Origin: Sphingomonas sp. ID1715
GTDB lineage: Bacteria > Pseudomonadota > Alphaproteobacteria > Sphingomonadales > Sphingomonadaceae
Assembly (NCBI RefSeq): GCF_013044515.1
Contig: NZ_JABEPR010000005.1
Span: 62,001-126,000 of the forward strand
Reading direction: 5' to 3'
DNA length: 64,000 nt
Part shown: positions 52,119 to 62,402 of the stretch, piece by piece
Layout: every line of letters starts with the position of its first letter
How positions within the stretch are numbered: the stretch's first letter is position 1
Notes under the pieces: model-generated
What the model saw: the letters and a program-made list of their open reading frames with translations, nothing else
What the model was told of the DNA's origin: nothing
The model's database searches: none
Position numbers and translations under genes: made by a program

Positions 52119-52919
52119 CTACTCGCCGGTGAAGCGCGGGGTCCGCTTCTCGAGGAAGGCGTCGATCGCCTCGTCATTGTCGCGCGTGGCGTGCGCCAGC
52201 GACTGCATCGCCGCGGACATCTCAAGGATGTTCGCGAGCGTAGCCGTTTGCCCCTCGCGGAGCAGCCGCTTGGTCATCCGCACCGCGTGCGGCGGATTGG
52301 CGGCGATCTTGTCGGCGATCTCGCGGGCGGTCGCGAGCAGGTCCCCGGGCTCCACGACGCGCGACACCAGCCCCATGGCCAGCGCCGCGTCCGCGTCGAA
52401 CGTCTCGCCGGTCAGGGCGAGCTCCGTCGCCTTGGAGAAGCCGACGATGCGCGGCAGCAGCCAGGCACCGCCGTCGCCCGGCACGATGCCGACCTTGACG
52501 AAGCTTTCGGCGAAGACAGCGTTCTTCGAGGCGACCCTCACATCGCACATGCAGGCCAGGTCCAGCCCGGCACCGATCGCCGGGCCGTTGACCGCCGCGA
52601 TGACCGGTACCTCCAGCGATTGGAACAGCAAAGGCAGCCGCTGGATGCCCTCACGATAATTGCGCCGTGTCTGCGCGGGCAAGGCGGCCCGCAAGCCGAC
52701 ACCCGCCTTCATCGCTTTCAGGTCGCCGCCAGAGGAAAAGGCGGAGCCTGCACCGGTCAGGATCACTGCGCGCACGCCGATATCGCTGTCGGCCTCGAGC
52801 AGGATGGTTTCGAGTTGCTCGATCACCGCGACATCGGAAATCGGGTTGCGTTTGTCCGGCAGGTTGATCGTGACGGTGAGGATGGCGCCGTCACGGGCGC
52901 TCAGCACGGCATCGGTCAT
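52119..52919 (-). CDS. Enoyl-CoA hydratase/isomerase family protein
   Basis: A crotonase-fold enzyme of 266 residues. The oxyanion-hole segments are SAFSSGGDLKAM and NGPAIGAGLDLACMCD. In the active-site region FAESFVKVGIVPGDGG the position of crotonase Glu144 is Phe140, while the second Glu (TELALTG, Glu166) remains; one-Glu members are often isomerases or act on modified acyl-CoAs (inference). First gene of an operon with the two acyl-CoA dehydrogenase subunits, suggesting a dedicated acyl-CoA degradation step. Confidence 0.92.
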   Translation of the reverse strand: MTDAVLSARDGAILTVTINLPDKRNPISDVAVIEQLETILLEADSDIGVRAVILTGAGSAFSSGGDLKAMKAGVGLRAALPAQTRRNYREGIQRLPLLFQSLEVPVIAAVNGPAIGAGLDLACMCDVRVASKNAVFAESFVKVGIVPGDGGAWLLPRIVGFSKATELALTGETFDADAALAMGLVSRVVEPGDLLATAREIADKIAANPPHAVRMTKRLLREGQTATLANILEMSAAMQSLAHATRDNDEAIDAFLEKRTPRFTGE

Positions 52920-52965
52920 AAGGGTCCCCTTGCCCGCTGCGACTGGCTTTGGCCAGCCACGCCCA

Positions 52966-53686
52966 TCATCGCTGCAACCGCTGCTCGACCAGCGGAGCGA
53001 TCCCTTCCACGATTCGGTCGATGCCGGCCGGATTGGGATGGATGCGGTCGGCCAGCATCAGCCTGGGGTTCGTGACCACGCCGTCGAGGAAGAACGGGTA
53101 GAGCCCCGCTGCATATTCCTTGGCCAGCTTGGGATAGAGCGCGTCGAAGCGGCTGACATAATCCCGCCCCATGTTCGGCGCTGCCAGCATGCCGGTAAGG
53201 ATCACGGGAATGCCCCGGCGCTTCAGCTCATCCAGCATCGCCCGCAGATTGGCTTCCGTCTCGGCGATCGGCAGCCCGCGCAGCATGTCGTTCCCGCCCA
53301 GGCCCAGCAGCACCAGGTCCGGCTTGCGCGCCAGACCGTCGAGCGTGAAGGCGAGCCGCTGGCGCCCCGCGGCGGTGGTGTCGCCCGACACGCCGCCATT
53401 GTGCACGGTCGCCGGCAGTCCGGACTTGTTCAGTGCCTTTTCGAGTTCCGCGGGGAAGCTTTCGCCCTGTGCCACCCCATAACCGGCATAGAGGCTGTCC
53501 CCGAATGCCAGGATCAGCTTGCCCTTGGCTGGTCCGGGCCTCGGCGATGCAGCGGGAGCGGCGGCTTGCGTCGCCGGCTGTGTGTCGTTGGTCGAAGCGT
53601 CACGTCCGCCGCAACCGGCAAGCTGGACGAAGATCAGGGCCGCCCCATATGTGCGCAGGCGAAACGACAAGGATATCTTCTCCTTC

Positions 53687-53688
<2 letters not shown>
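52966..53688 (-). CDS. tesA: GDSL-family arylesterase/lysophospholipase (TesA-like) lipoprotein
   Basis: A secreted SGNH hydrolase of 240 residues. The signal ends in a lipobox, VQLAGC, so it is probably a lipoprotein. Catalytic blocks are FGDSLYAGYG (Ser), GGVSG (Gly), GLGGNDMLRG (Asn) and DRIHPNPAG (Asp, His). A Pro/Ala-rich linker follows the lipid anchor. The start codon shares the same CATG as the start of the divergent ABC ATPase gene, reproducing the tesA/ybbA divergon of E. coli. Confidence 0.93.
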
Positions 53689-54372
<684 letters not shown>

Positions 54373-54376
<4 letters not shown>

Positions 54377-56880
54377 GGCCGCTTGGCTGGCGCGCCGCCT
54401 GGGCGATCGCGCGCCGCGACCTGAGCGGCAGCTTTCGCGGTCTGCGCCTGATCTTCATCTGCCTGCTGTTGGGCGTGACCACGCTTGCCGCGATCGGCAG
54501 TCTCACCGCCGCGATCACCGACGAGCTCGCGGCCCGCGGCCAGGTCCTGCTTGGCGGCGATGTCGAGATCGCGATGTCGCAGCGGGAGGCCTCGGCCGAG
54601 GAGAAGGCGGCCTTCCGCAAGCTCGGGCGACTGAGCGAGACGATCCGCACCCGCGCCATGGCCCGCGGCGCAGGCGATGCCGCCATCCTGACCGAGCTCA
54701 AGGGGGTCGATCGCGCCTATCCGCTCTATGGCGCCCTCTCGGCCGAGGGCAGAGCCTCGTCGCGAGATCTCGGGCCAGACGAAGTCCTGATCGACCAGGC
54801 TCTCGCCGACCGGCTGAACCTGCGGCCCGGCAGCACCGTTCGCTATGGCGACGCCGCGTACCGCGTCCGCGCGCTGATCGACGAGGAGCCCGACCGCGTC
54901 GGCGAGGGCTTCACCCTCGGACCAGTCGCGATCGTGTCCCTCGACGGCCTTCGCCGCGCCAATCTGCTGCTGCCCGGCAGCCTCTACACATCAAAATACC
55001 GCATCGCGCTCAAGCCAGGCATCGCTCCGGCGGCCGCCACGGAGCGGCTCAAAGACGCGTTCCCCTCCGCAAGCTCGACCTATCGCGACCGCGACCGGGC
55101 AGCGCCCGGCGCCAGCCGCTTCTTCGATCGCATGGGCCAGTTCCTGTCGCTGATCGGCCTGTCGGCGCTCGTGATCGCGGGCATTGGCGTGAGCAACGGG
55201 GTCGCCTCCTATCTCCAGTCGAAGCGCAACGGCATCGCCACGCTGAAGATCCTTGGTGCCACTTCGGGCGATGTCGCACGGATCTATATGCTTCAGGTCG
55301 GGGCGGTGGCGGCAATCGCGATCGCGCTGGGACTGGCGCTCGGTGCGGCCCTGCCCGCGATGCTGATCGGCGCGATGGGCGATTTGCTGCCGGTCAGCCC
55401 GCAGGCCGGCCTGCATCCGCTCCCGCTCCTCACCGGCGCCGTCTATGGCCTGCTGATCGCGCTCGCCTTCGCGCTGCCGCCCCTTGCGCGGGCGAAGGCG
55501 CTTCCCGCCGCTGCCCAGTTCCGCACCCTGGTCGAAGGCACCGGCCGGCTGCCGCGCAGCACCTGGGCGCAAGTGGCAGCGGCCGGCGCAGTCCTCGTCG
55601 CCATTGCGGTGGGCACCGCCGACGAGCCGGTCTTCGCATCGGCGGTGCTGGGCTCGGTCGCCGCCACCCTGGCGTTGCTGACCGGACTCGGCTGGCTCGT
55701 CCGGCGTCTCGCCCGCACGGTGCCGCGGCCCCGGCGTCCGCTCCTCCGCCTCGCCGTCGCCAACCTGTACCGGCCGGGCGCACAGACGGTGGCACTGGTT
55801 ATCGCGCTGGGCCTCGCCCTGACCCTCTTCGTCACCCTCGCCGCGATCCAGACCAGCCTGACCGCAGAGATCACTCGCACCGTGCCCGCAAGGGCGCCCA
55901 ACCAGTTCGTGCTCGACATTCCGGCAACCGATCGCGATCGCTTCGTCGCGACGGTGCGGGCCGAGGCGCCGCAGGCCGAACTCAACATCGTGCCCGCCCT
56001 GCGCGGCACCATCACCGCCTATGGCGGCAAGCGCGTCGCCGACCTGAAGACCCTGCCCGAAGGCGCCTGGTTCCTGCGCGGCGAGCGCGGCGTCACCTAC
56101 AGCGCCACCCCGCCCGAGGGCAGCACGGTCGTCGCCGGCCGCTGGTGGCCGCGCGACTATGCCGGACCACCACTCGTCTCGCTCGACCGCGACGCCGCGC
56201 AGGTGATGGGGCTGAAGGTCGGCGACACCCTCACCGTCTCCGTACTCGGCCGCGAGATCGAAGCGCGGATCGCCTCCCTCCGCGAGATCCATTGGGAGAC
56301 GATGGGCTTCAACTACATCATGGTGTTCGCGCCGTCCGCGCTCGCCGGCGCTCCGCACACGCTGACCGCGACCATCACCATGGATAAGGTGCAGGAAGGC
56401 GCAGTCGCGCGCAGCCTCGTGCGCGCCTTCCCCTCCGCCTCGGTGATCCCGGTCGGCGAAGTGATCGGTCAGGTGAAGACCGTGCTCGACCAGATGGCGA
56501 CGGCCATCCTGCTATCGGCTTCGGTGGCGATCCTCGCCGGGATTGCGGTGCTGGTCGGGGCGATCGCCGCGTCCCGGCAGAGCCGCGCCTATGACAGCAC
56601 CATCCTTCGGGTCCTCGGTGCCACCCGCGCCCAGGTGCTCGGCGCACAGGCAATCGAATATGCGCTGCTCGCCGGACTCCTGGCGGCGATCGCCCTGGCG
56701 CTTGGGCTCACGGCCGCATGGGTCGTGATCGTCCAGTTGTTCGACTTCACCTGGGCGCCGGACTGGGCCACGGTGCTGCTGACGCTGGGCGGGGGCGCTT
56801 TGCTCACGCTCGGCATCGGCCTCGCTGGATCGCTGCCGCTGCTCTCGCTCAGGCCGGCCCGCGTCCTCCGAATGGTCTGA
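54373..56880 (+). CDS. ybbP: FtsX-family ABC permease (YbbP type)
   Basis: An 835-residue membrane protein with an N-terminal helix, a periplasmic domain, two blocks of helices each containing an FtsX domain (about residues 255-375 and 710-830) and two further helices in the middle. The repeats VASYLQSKRNGIATLKILGAT and IAASRQSRAYDSTILRVLGAT mark the two FtsX domains. The GTG start overlaps the ATPase stop (GTGA). Together they form a type VII-like mechanotransmission or lipoprotein/lipid-handling ABC system. Confidence 0.94.
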
Positions 56881-56941
56881 CGCGCCCATCGCGTCGCCCC
56901 GACCCAGCCGCTAAGACAGACTACAAGCAAGAGGAGTCCAT

Positions 56942-57775
56942 ATGCCGCCACACAGCCCCTGGCATCACGATCGCCGGTCCGGGATCGCCGACGACATCGA
57001 TTTCGACATCAAGGGACAGGAGCTTCAGTTCGTCGAGATCGAACTCGATCCGGGCGAGAGCGCCGTCGCCGAAGCCGGCGCGATGGTGTGGAAGGACGCC
57101 CATGTCGAAATGACCACCGTGTTCGGCGACGGCTCGGGCGGGCAGGATGGCGGATTCATGGGCAAGCTGTTGGGCGCCGGCCGCCGGCTGGTGACCGGCG
57201 AAAGCCTGTTCACCACCGTCTTCACCCATCGCGGATCGGGCAAGGCGCGCGTCGCCTTCGCCTCGCCGACGCCCGGCTCAATCCTGCCGATCAAGCTCGA
57301 CGATGTCGGCGGCAGCCTAATTTGCCAGAAGGACAGCTTCCTCGCCGCGGCCAAGGGTGTCTCGATCGGCATTCACTTCCAGCGCAGGATCATGACGGGC
57401 CTGTTCGGCGGCGAGGGCTTCATCATGCAGCGGCTGGACGGCGACGGCTGGGTGTTCGTGCAGATGGGCGGCACGCTGGTCGAGCGGGAGTTGCGGGCCG
57501 GCGAGGAACTGCACGTCGATACCGGCTGCCTCGCGGCCTATACCCCGAGCGTGGAGTTCGACCTCGTCACGGCCGGCGGGGTCAAGAGCATGATCTTTGG
57601 CGGCGAAGGCGCCTTTTTCGCGCGGCTGACCGGGCCGGGCAAGGTCTGGATCCAGTCGCTGCCCTTCTCGCGCCTGGCCGGCCGCATGCTCGCGGCCGCC
57701 GGCAGTCGCGGCGGCCAGAATCGCGGCGAAGGCTCGATCCTCGGCGAGTTCGGCGACCTGATCAGCGGGAATTGA
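56942..57775 (+). CDS. AIM24/TIGR00266 family protein
   Basis: A 277-residue beta-rich protein of the AIM24 family. Family features are VEIELDPGESAVAEAGAMVWKD, TGESLFTTVFTH, GGEGFIMQRLDGDGWVF and LTGPGKVWIQSLPFSRLAGR. The bacterial function is unknown; the mitochondrial homologue affects inner-membrane organisation. GAGGAG precedes the ATG, and the shared hairpin lies after the stop. Confidence 0.93.
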   Translation: MPPHSPWHHDRRSGIADDIDFDIKGQELQFVEIELDPGESAVAEAGAMVWKDAHVEMTTVFGDGSGGQDGGFMGKLLGAGRRLVTGESLFTTVFTHRGSGKARVAFASPTPGSILPIKLDDVGGSLICQKDSFLAAAKGVSIGIHFQRRIMTGLFGGEGFIMQRLDGDGWVFVQMGGTLVERELRAGEELHVDTGCLAAYTPSVEFDLVTAGGVKSMIFGGEGAFFARLTGPGKVWIQSLPFSRLAGRMLAAAGSRGGQNRGEGSILGEFGDLISGN

Positions 57776-57783
57776 CAGAAAGA

Positions 57784-57812
57784 AGCGCCGCCGGTTCAGG
57801 GCCGGCGGCGCT
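57784..57812. terminator. Bidirectional hairpin terminator
   Basis: AGCGCCGCCGG and CCGGCGGCGCT make a perfect 11-bp stem around seven bases. It lies between the convergent AIM24 and PEP-CTERM genes. Confidence 0.85.
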
Positions 57813-57832
57813 CTTCACCCCCTCCGGTGAAG

Positions 57833-58462
57833 TCAGGCGTAGGTGGTGTTGGCGACCTTGCGGCGGCGCATCGCTCCGCCGACCATCCCGAACCCGCCGA
57901 TCATCAGCGCCCAGGTCGCCGGCTCCGGCACCGCCGCAACCGACAGGTTGTCGAACTCGAACGAGTTCGCCGTCGAGCCGAACACCGCGCCGGTCAGCCG
58001 CGGACCGCTGATCACGCGATAGCTGACCACGCCGTTGATCTGGTTCCCACTCGGGAAAGCCAAGTCGTTGATGATCTGGCCGCCAGCGTAGAGCTGCGAC
58101 GTGCCATCTTCATATCTCAGCGTCAGATTGTTGTAGGTGTCGAGCGAGCCGAGCACGAAGGCGAACAGCGACGTCGGCGCGAAATCGATCGTGTAGCTGC
58201 CGCCCGTCAGCACGGTCGCGAAGTTGCCCGTGCTGCCGAAGTTCGGTCGCGCCGACTGGCCACCGGCGCTGCCGTCATACACGAAAGCGTTCGGACCGAT
58301 CGCGGCACCAGGCGAACCCGCCGCCAGCGCCTCGAAGTCCTAGATGACGGTCGTGCCGGCAGGCAGCGTACCCACGCCGCCATTGAAGGACACCGTCGTC
58401 TCGGCCGAAGCAGCGGTCGAGCCGATGAGCAAAGCAGCGAAGAGAGCAGAAGATCGGATCAT
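57833..58462 (-). pseudogene. PEPxxWA PEP-CTERM protein gene interrupted by an amber codon
   Basis: Reading from ATG 58462 gives a signal peptide (MIRSSALFAALLIGSTAASA) and 20 further residues ending TLPAGTTVI. Codon 41 is TAG (58342-58340). The same frame then continues DFEALAAGSPGAAIG without a break to the PEP-CTERM tail VPEPATWALMIGGFGMVGG and RRRK. A CAG (Gln) to TAG change would explain it. As it stands only a 40-residue exported fragment, or a GTG-started internal protein from 58282 lacking a signal, could be made. Either a recent nonsense mutation, a sequencing error, or readthrough. Confidence 0.88.
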
Positions 58463-58618
58463 GGAAATACCCCTCGAAAAAGCAACGAACCCGACGCTGC
58501 TTATATCTGCGGAGTGACTCCGTTACGATCACATTAACTCTCATTTCTCCCGATGCATCAGATTGGCACGTAAACTATATTGCAGATAAAGTCGTCGTGT
58601 TTCGACGGCATTTCTTGC

Positions 58619-59056
58619 TCAGGCGAATAGATGCTCCACATCGTGCGTCGGCATCGCGTCGGCGATCAGCAACGAACGGTGGCACATCGCTGGATCGCGC
58701 TCGAAGCAGAGCAAGGCGGTCGGCGACTCGGCGACCATGGCCTTCACCATCTCGGCTTCGGCCTGCGCTTGGGGCAGATCCAGCTGACCGGCATAGACCC
58801 GCTCCAGCGTCGCCCGATCGCCCTTCTTGGCGGCGTCGCGTCCTTCCTTGGGGGTACCGAGCGCACGGAAATGGCGATAGCCGATCCCGACCGACGCAAG
58901 GTTCGCCGCCAGCGCCGACTTGGCAAAGCCAGGGCGACGCGAAGCGGCGACGGCGCGAATGTCCGCCACCTGCTTCACCCCGGCGGTGCGCAGCGCCGCC
59001 AGCACCTCATCGACCGTCGCATTCTCATAGCCGATGGTGAAGACCCGCACCGCCAT
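58619..59056 (-). CDS. DUF488 family protein
   Basis: A 145-residue protein with the DUF488 signatures FTIGYENATVDEVLAAL, VADIRAVAASRRPGF, FRALGTPKEGRDAAKKG and CFERDPAMCHRSLIAD-like ending. The ATG at 59056 follows AAGAAAGGGAG and lies inside the 3' end of the YhhN-type gene (32-bp overlap). The family has no firm biochemical function; the paired Cys and conserved Arg residues suggest nucleic acid or nucleotide chemistry. Confidence 0.9.
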   Translation of the reverse strand: MAVRVFTIGYENATVDEVLAALRTAGVKQVADIRAVAASRRPGFAKSALAANLASVGIGYRHFRALGTPKEGRDAAKKGDRATLERVYAGQLDLPQAQAEAEMVKAMVAESPTALLCFERDPAMCHRSLLIADAMPTHDVEHLFA

Positions 59057-59672
59057 TCTCCCTTTCTTGTTCCAGACCCCGCACAACGCCCCAGGCGATC
59101 AGCGCCTGGCCAAGGAAATATAGCGGCCAAACCAGCAAAGTCGGCAGCCACGACCCCGCAAGCGGCCCCAGACGGGCGAAGATCAGCAGGTCTGACCCGA
59201 CGAACAGCCATGCGCCGATCGCCGCGAGGCTGAAGCGGCTTAGGATCGCTGCAACGGCCATGGCCGCAAGGCCGAAACTGTAGAGCGCGATACCCGGCGC
59301 CGCCGACCGGTCCGCCGGCAGAGCCGCCGCGACGACCACCACCACCGGAATGGCGAGCACCGGCCACCAGCCTGCCTTTTGCCTGCGGTGCCGCAGATAC
59401 AGCGCGGTCGCCACGCAGTGCGCGGCCAGAAACGCAACTGCCCCCAGTTGCAGCCCCGCCACCTCCAGCAGCACATCTCCGGCCGTGCCAAGCGCCAGCA
59501 CCAGCGCAAGCAGCCAACCGTCCGCCAAGCGCGCCTGCGACGCTGCCCAAAACGCCAACAAAGCCACGCCGCTGCCCTTCCAGGCCACGATCACGGCAGG
59601 TGGCAGCCCCAAGTGCGACGCCGGCCAGTAGCTCGAGCCCGCGATCACGGCTGCCCAGAACAGTGCACGCAT
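59025..59672 (-). CDS. YhhN/TMEM86 family membrane protein
   Basis: A 215-residue polytopic membrane protein with about eight helices, WKGSGVALLAFWAA, GTAGDVLLE and GAWLFVGSDLLIFAR being typical of YhhN. Eukaryotic TMEM86 members are lysoplasmalogenases; the bacterial activity is unproven. The ATG at 59672 (MRALFWAAV) with GGGGAGG upstream is preferred to a TTG at 59699. It overlaps the DUF488 gene. Confidence 0.9.
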   Translation of the reverse strand: MRALFWAAVIAGSSYWPASHLGLPPAVIVAWKGSGVALLAFWAASQARLADGWLLALVLALGTAGDVLLEVAGLQLGAVAFLAAHCVATALYLRHRRQKAGWWPVLAIPVVVVVAAALPADRSAAPGIALYSFGLAAMAVAAILSRFSLAAIGAWLFVGSDLLIFARLGPLAGSWLPTLLVWPLYFLGQALIAWGVVRGLEQERENGGAGLHHRL

Positions 59673-59847
59673 CCGGTCTTCCGCCTCCCCTCTCAGCAAG
59701 AAAAGACTGTCCTACGCCTCACTTCAGCGTTCAAGGACCAGTGCATGACCGACTCGCCTCTCACTCCCGTTTCTATGCGCCGCGAACTGCACATTCTGCA
59801 CACCCAACGCCCCCTCACCGTTGTTACCTTTGCGCAGGTTGCGAACC

Positions 59848-61239
59848 GTGGCTGATATCCAGATCATCGGGGGCGGGCTCGCGGGATCGGAGGCGGCGTG
59901 GCAGCTTGCCGAGGCCGGGTTTCGGGTCAGGCTGTCGGAAATGCGGGGAGTCGAGACGACGCCTGCCCACCATAGCGACGGGCTGGCGGAGCTGGTCTGT
60001 TCGAACAGCTTCCGCTCGGACGACGCCGACAACAATGCGGTCGGGCTCTTGCATGCGGAGATGCGGGCCTTGGGCTCGCTGATCATGCAGCAAGGCGATC
60101 GCCACCGTGTGCCGGCGGGTTCCGCCCTGGCGGTCGATCGCGACGGCTTCTCGCAAGGGGTCACCGCCGCGCTGGAGGCGCATCCGAACGTCGAGATCGT
60201 GCGGGAACGGGTCGACACGCTCCCTGCGACCCCAACCATTATCGCCACTGGCCCGCTCACCGCTGCGCCGCTCGCCGCCTCCATCGGCGCGGCCACTGGC
60301 CTCGACAGCCTCGCCTTCTTCGACGCCATTGCGCCAATCGTCCACCGCGACTCGATCGACATGGACGTTGCCTGGTTCCAGTCGCGCTGGGACAAGGGCG
60401 ACGGGCATGATTACATCAACTGCCCGCTGGAAAAGGATCAGTATCTCTCGTTCGTGCAGGGGCTGCTCGACGGCGAGAAGACCGAGTTTCGCGAGTGGGA
60501 GAAGGACACGCCCTATTTCGAAGGATGCATGCCGGTCGAAGTCATGGCGTCGCGCGGACCCGAGACGCTGCGCCACGGGCCGATGAAGCCGTTCGGCCTG
60601 CGCAACCCGCGCACGGGCAAGGGCGCCTATGCCGTCGTCCAGCTGCGCCAGGACAATGCACTGGGAACATTGTGGAACATCGTCGGCTTTCAGACCAAGC
60701 TGAAGCATGCCGAGCAGGTGCGGCTGTTCCGAACCATTCCCGGACTCGAGCGGGCCGAATTCGCGCGGCTGGGCGGGCTCCACCGCAACACCTTCATCCG
60801 CTCGCCGGAACTGCTCGACGCGCACTTGCGGCTGAAGAACGCGCCGCACATCCGCTTCGCCGGCCAGATCACCGGTTGCGAGGGCTATGTCGAAAGTGCA
60901 GCGGTGGGCCTGCTTGCCGGCCGTTTCGCTGCCGCGGAGTTAATGGGCCAGACCATGACGCCCCCGCCGCCGACCACCGCGCTGGGCGCCCTGCTCTCGC
61001 ACATCACGAGTGGCGCCCAGGCCGATAGCTATCAGCCCATGAACGTCAACTTCGGGCTGTTCCCGCCCCTGCAGGAAAAGGCAAAGAAGGCCGAACGGAA
61101 GCTGGCGCTGACCTCGCGTGCCAAGCGGGATCTGGAAGAATGGCTGCAGAATCACCGTTCGCTTCGAGCGCAGTCGAGAAGCGGGGTGCCGGACGAGACG
61201 CGTTTCTCGACTGCGCTCGAAACGAACGGAGTGGGTTAG
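59848..61239 (+). CDS. trmFO: Folate-dependent tRNA m5U54 methyltransferase TrmFO with repeat-derived tail
   Basis: A FAD- and methylene-THF-dependent enzyme that makes ribothymidine at tRNA position 54. The 463 residues start at GTG 59848 with the FAD motif [19 protein letters not shown]. They continue with [20 protein letters not shown] (the catalytic Cys), [21 protein letters not shown] and [12 protein letters not shown]. The natural protein ends near LEEWLQNH. Residues about 436-461 ([19 protein letters not shown]) are translated from a family B palindromic repeat. Its stop overlaps the stop of the convergent EF-hand gene. Confidence 0.95.
   Translation: MADIQIIGGGLAGSEAAWQLAEAGFRVRLSEMRGVETTPAHHSDGLAELVCSNSFRSDDADNNAVGLLHAEMRALGSLIMQQGDRHRVPAGSALAVDRDGFSQGVTAALEAHPNVEIVRERVDTLPATPTIIATGPLTAAPLAASIGAATGLDSLAFFDAIAPIVHRDSIDMDVAWFQSRWDKGDGHDYINCPLEKDQYLSFVQGLLDGEKTEFREWEKDTPYFEGCMPVEVMASRGPETLRHGPMKPFGLRNPRTGKGAYAVVQLRQDNALGTLWNIVGFQTKLKHAEQVRLFRTIPGLERAEFARLGGLHRNTFIRSPELLDAHLRLKNAPHIRFAGQITGCEGYVESAAVGLLAGRFAAAELMGQTMTPPPPTTALGALLSHITSGAQADSYQPMNVNFGLFPPLQEKAKKAERKLALTSRAKRDLEEWLQNHRSLRAQSRSGVPDETRFSTALETNGVG
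61155..61229. repeat. Palindromic repeat, family B, inside the 3' end of trmFO
   Basis: CCGTTCGCTTCGAGCGCAGT-CGAGAAGCG and CGTTTCTCGACTGCGCTC-GAAACGAACGG are inverted arms. The element is translated as the C-terminal tail of TrmFO and ends 10 bp before its stop. Confidence 0.87.
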
Positions 61240-61697
61240 CCCTCGTCCTCTTCCTTCGGCGGTGCGCACTTTACCGGTGCCTTGGTCTTGCGCACCACCT
61301 TGGTCGTCGCGAACTCGGTGCGGGACAGGGCCTTGGACCCGTCGGCGTCAGCCTTGGCGAATTTGTCCGTCGTCTTCTTCGCCCATTCCTCGAAGCTCAG
61401 CCGACCGTCACCATTGGCGTCCAGCTTCGCATAGGCCTTGCGGCGGCTGAGCAGATATTCCTCGGGCGTGATCTTCTGGTCGCGATCCTTGTCGTAACGG
61501 TCGAACCTTTTCTCCTCGCGCGTCCGCTCCTCCGCGGCTGGCGGCGCGCCGGGATCTGAGGCGCCGCCGCTGTCGCGCGCAAGCGGCGGGGCCACGGCGG
61601 AGAGCAAAGGCGACTCGCTGCGGCCGTTCGTCCACCAAACCAGTCCCGCCCCGCACAGCAGCAGCGCCGATGCCACGCCCGCCAGAAACCGCCACAT
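61236..61697 (-). CDS. Membrane-anchored EF-hand protein
   Basis: A 153-residue protein with an N-terminal membrane helix or uncleaved signal ([19 protein letters not shown]), a Pro/Ala-rich linker and three calcium-binding-type loops: [12 protein letters not shown] (about residues 68-79), [12 protein letters not shown] (about 92-103) and [12 protein letters not shown] (about 115-126). The ATG at 61697 follows GGGGGGAG; a GTG at 61721 is the alternative. A calcium-sensing or calcium-buffering envelope protein is likely; no partner is visible. Confidence 0.87.
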   Translation of the reverse strand: MWRFLAGVASALLLCGAGLVWWTNGRSESPLLSAVAPPLARDSGGASDPGAPPAAEERTREEKRFDRYDKDRDQKITPEEYLLSRRKAYAKLDANGDGRLSFEEWAKKTTDKFAKADADGSKALSRTEFATTKVVRKTKAPVKCAPPKEEDEG

Positions 61698-61742
61698 TCC
61701 GCGTCTCCCCCCGTTCGGCACGCAGCTTAGAAGGCGATCGCG

Positions 61743-62384
61743 TTAGAGGCCAGCCAGCCCCGCAACGACGCCGCGCAGCAGGCGCAGCGGCGAGCCCTGC
61801 CGGCGTGGCCGGTCCAACCCGCGTCGGACATCGCGCATCGCCAAGGTGGCCAACATCGCTAGCGGCCCCGGCAGGTGCCCGATTTGTCGCGGCGCCAACG
61901 CAAGCGCCCGCTCGGCCGTGACCCGGTCGCTGACCCGGAAGGCGAGATCGGTCAGCGCCCAAAGCCTGCCGGCCGTGTCCGCCGCGCTCCTTTCGGCCAA
62001 CAGCAATGTGCCGGCCGCTCGGAACAACGCCGCTCCGCGTGCCTCAGCGTGGAGCAAGAGGCTCTCATCGGCCAGCGGCAACGGCTCCAGCAGCGCTTCC
62101 CACCCGTCGATCAGCGGCAGCAAGTCTTTCGGATCAATCTGCGAAGCCTGGGCGAGCGCGACCAGCACCGGATTGGATGGGCGCGACTCCGCCAGCGTAT
62201 CGAGGGCATCATGCCACCAGGCGAGCCGCATCTGCGCAATCGCAGGCGTCTCGGTGCGGGCGATCGTGGCGCCGAGTTGTTCGTCCAGCGCCCACAAGGC
62301 CGCGAGCGCCGGCCGCACCGCGGCGGGTGCGTAGGCAAGCGACAGCGCGCGTTCGGGATCGGCGATTGCGGGCAGGTCGGTCAC
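61743..62384 (-). CDS. Squalene/phytoene synthase-like protein, incomplete active site
   Basis: A 213-residue all-helical protein. ALAALWALDEQLGATIARTETPAIAQMRLAWWHDAL matches the N-terminal part of the squalene/phytoene synthase superfamily (COG1562-like). The two DxxxD Mg-binding motifs of true synthases are not seen, and the protein is about 70 residues short. It may be a non-catalytic relative, like the NDUFAF6-type assembly factors. It is not embedded in an isoprenoid cluster. Confidence 0.78.
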   Translation of the reverse strand: MTDLPAIADPERALSLAYAPAAVRPALAALWALDEQLGATIARTETPAIAQMRLAWWHDALDTLAESRPSNPVLVALAQASQIDPKDLLPLIDGWEALLEPLPLADESLLLHAEARGAALFRAAGTLLLAERSAADTAGRLWALTDLAFRVSDRVTAERALALAPRQIGHLPGPLAMLATLAMRDVRRGLDRPRRQGSPLRLLRGVVAGLAGL

Positions 62385-62402
62385 GCGACCGGCCCTAGCC
62401 GA

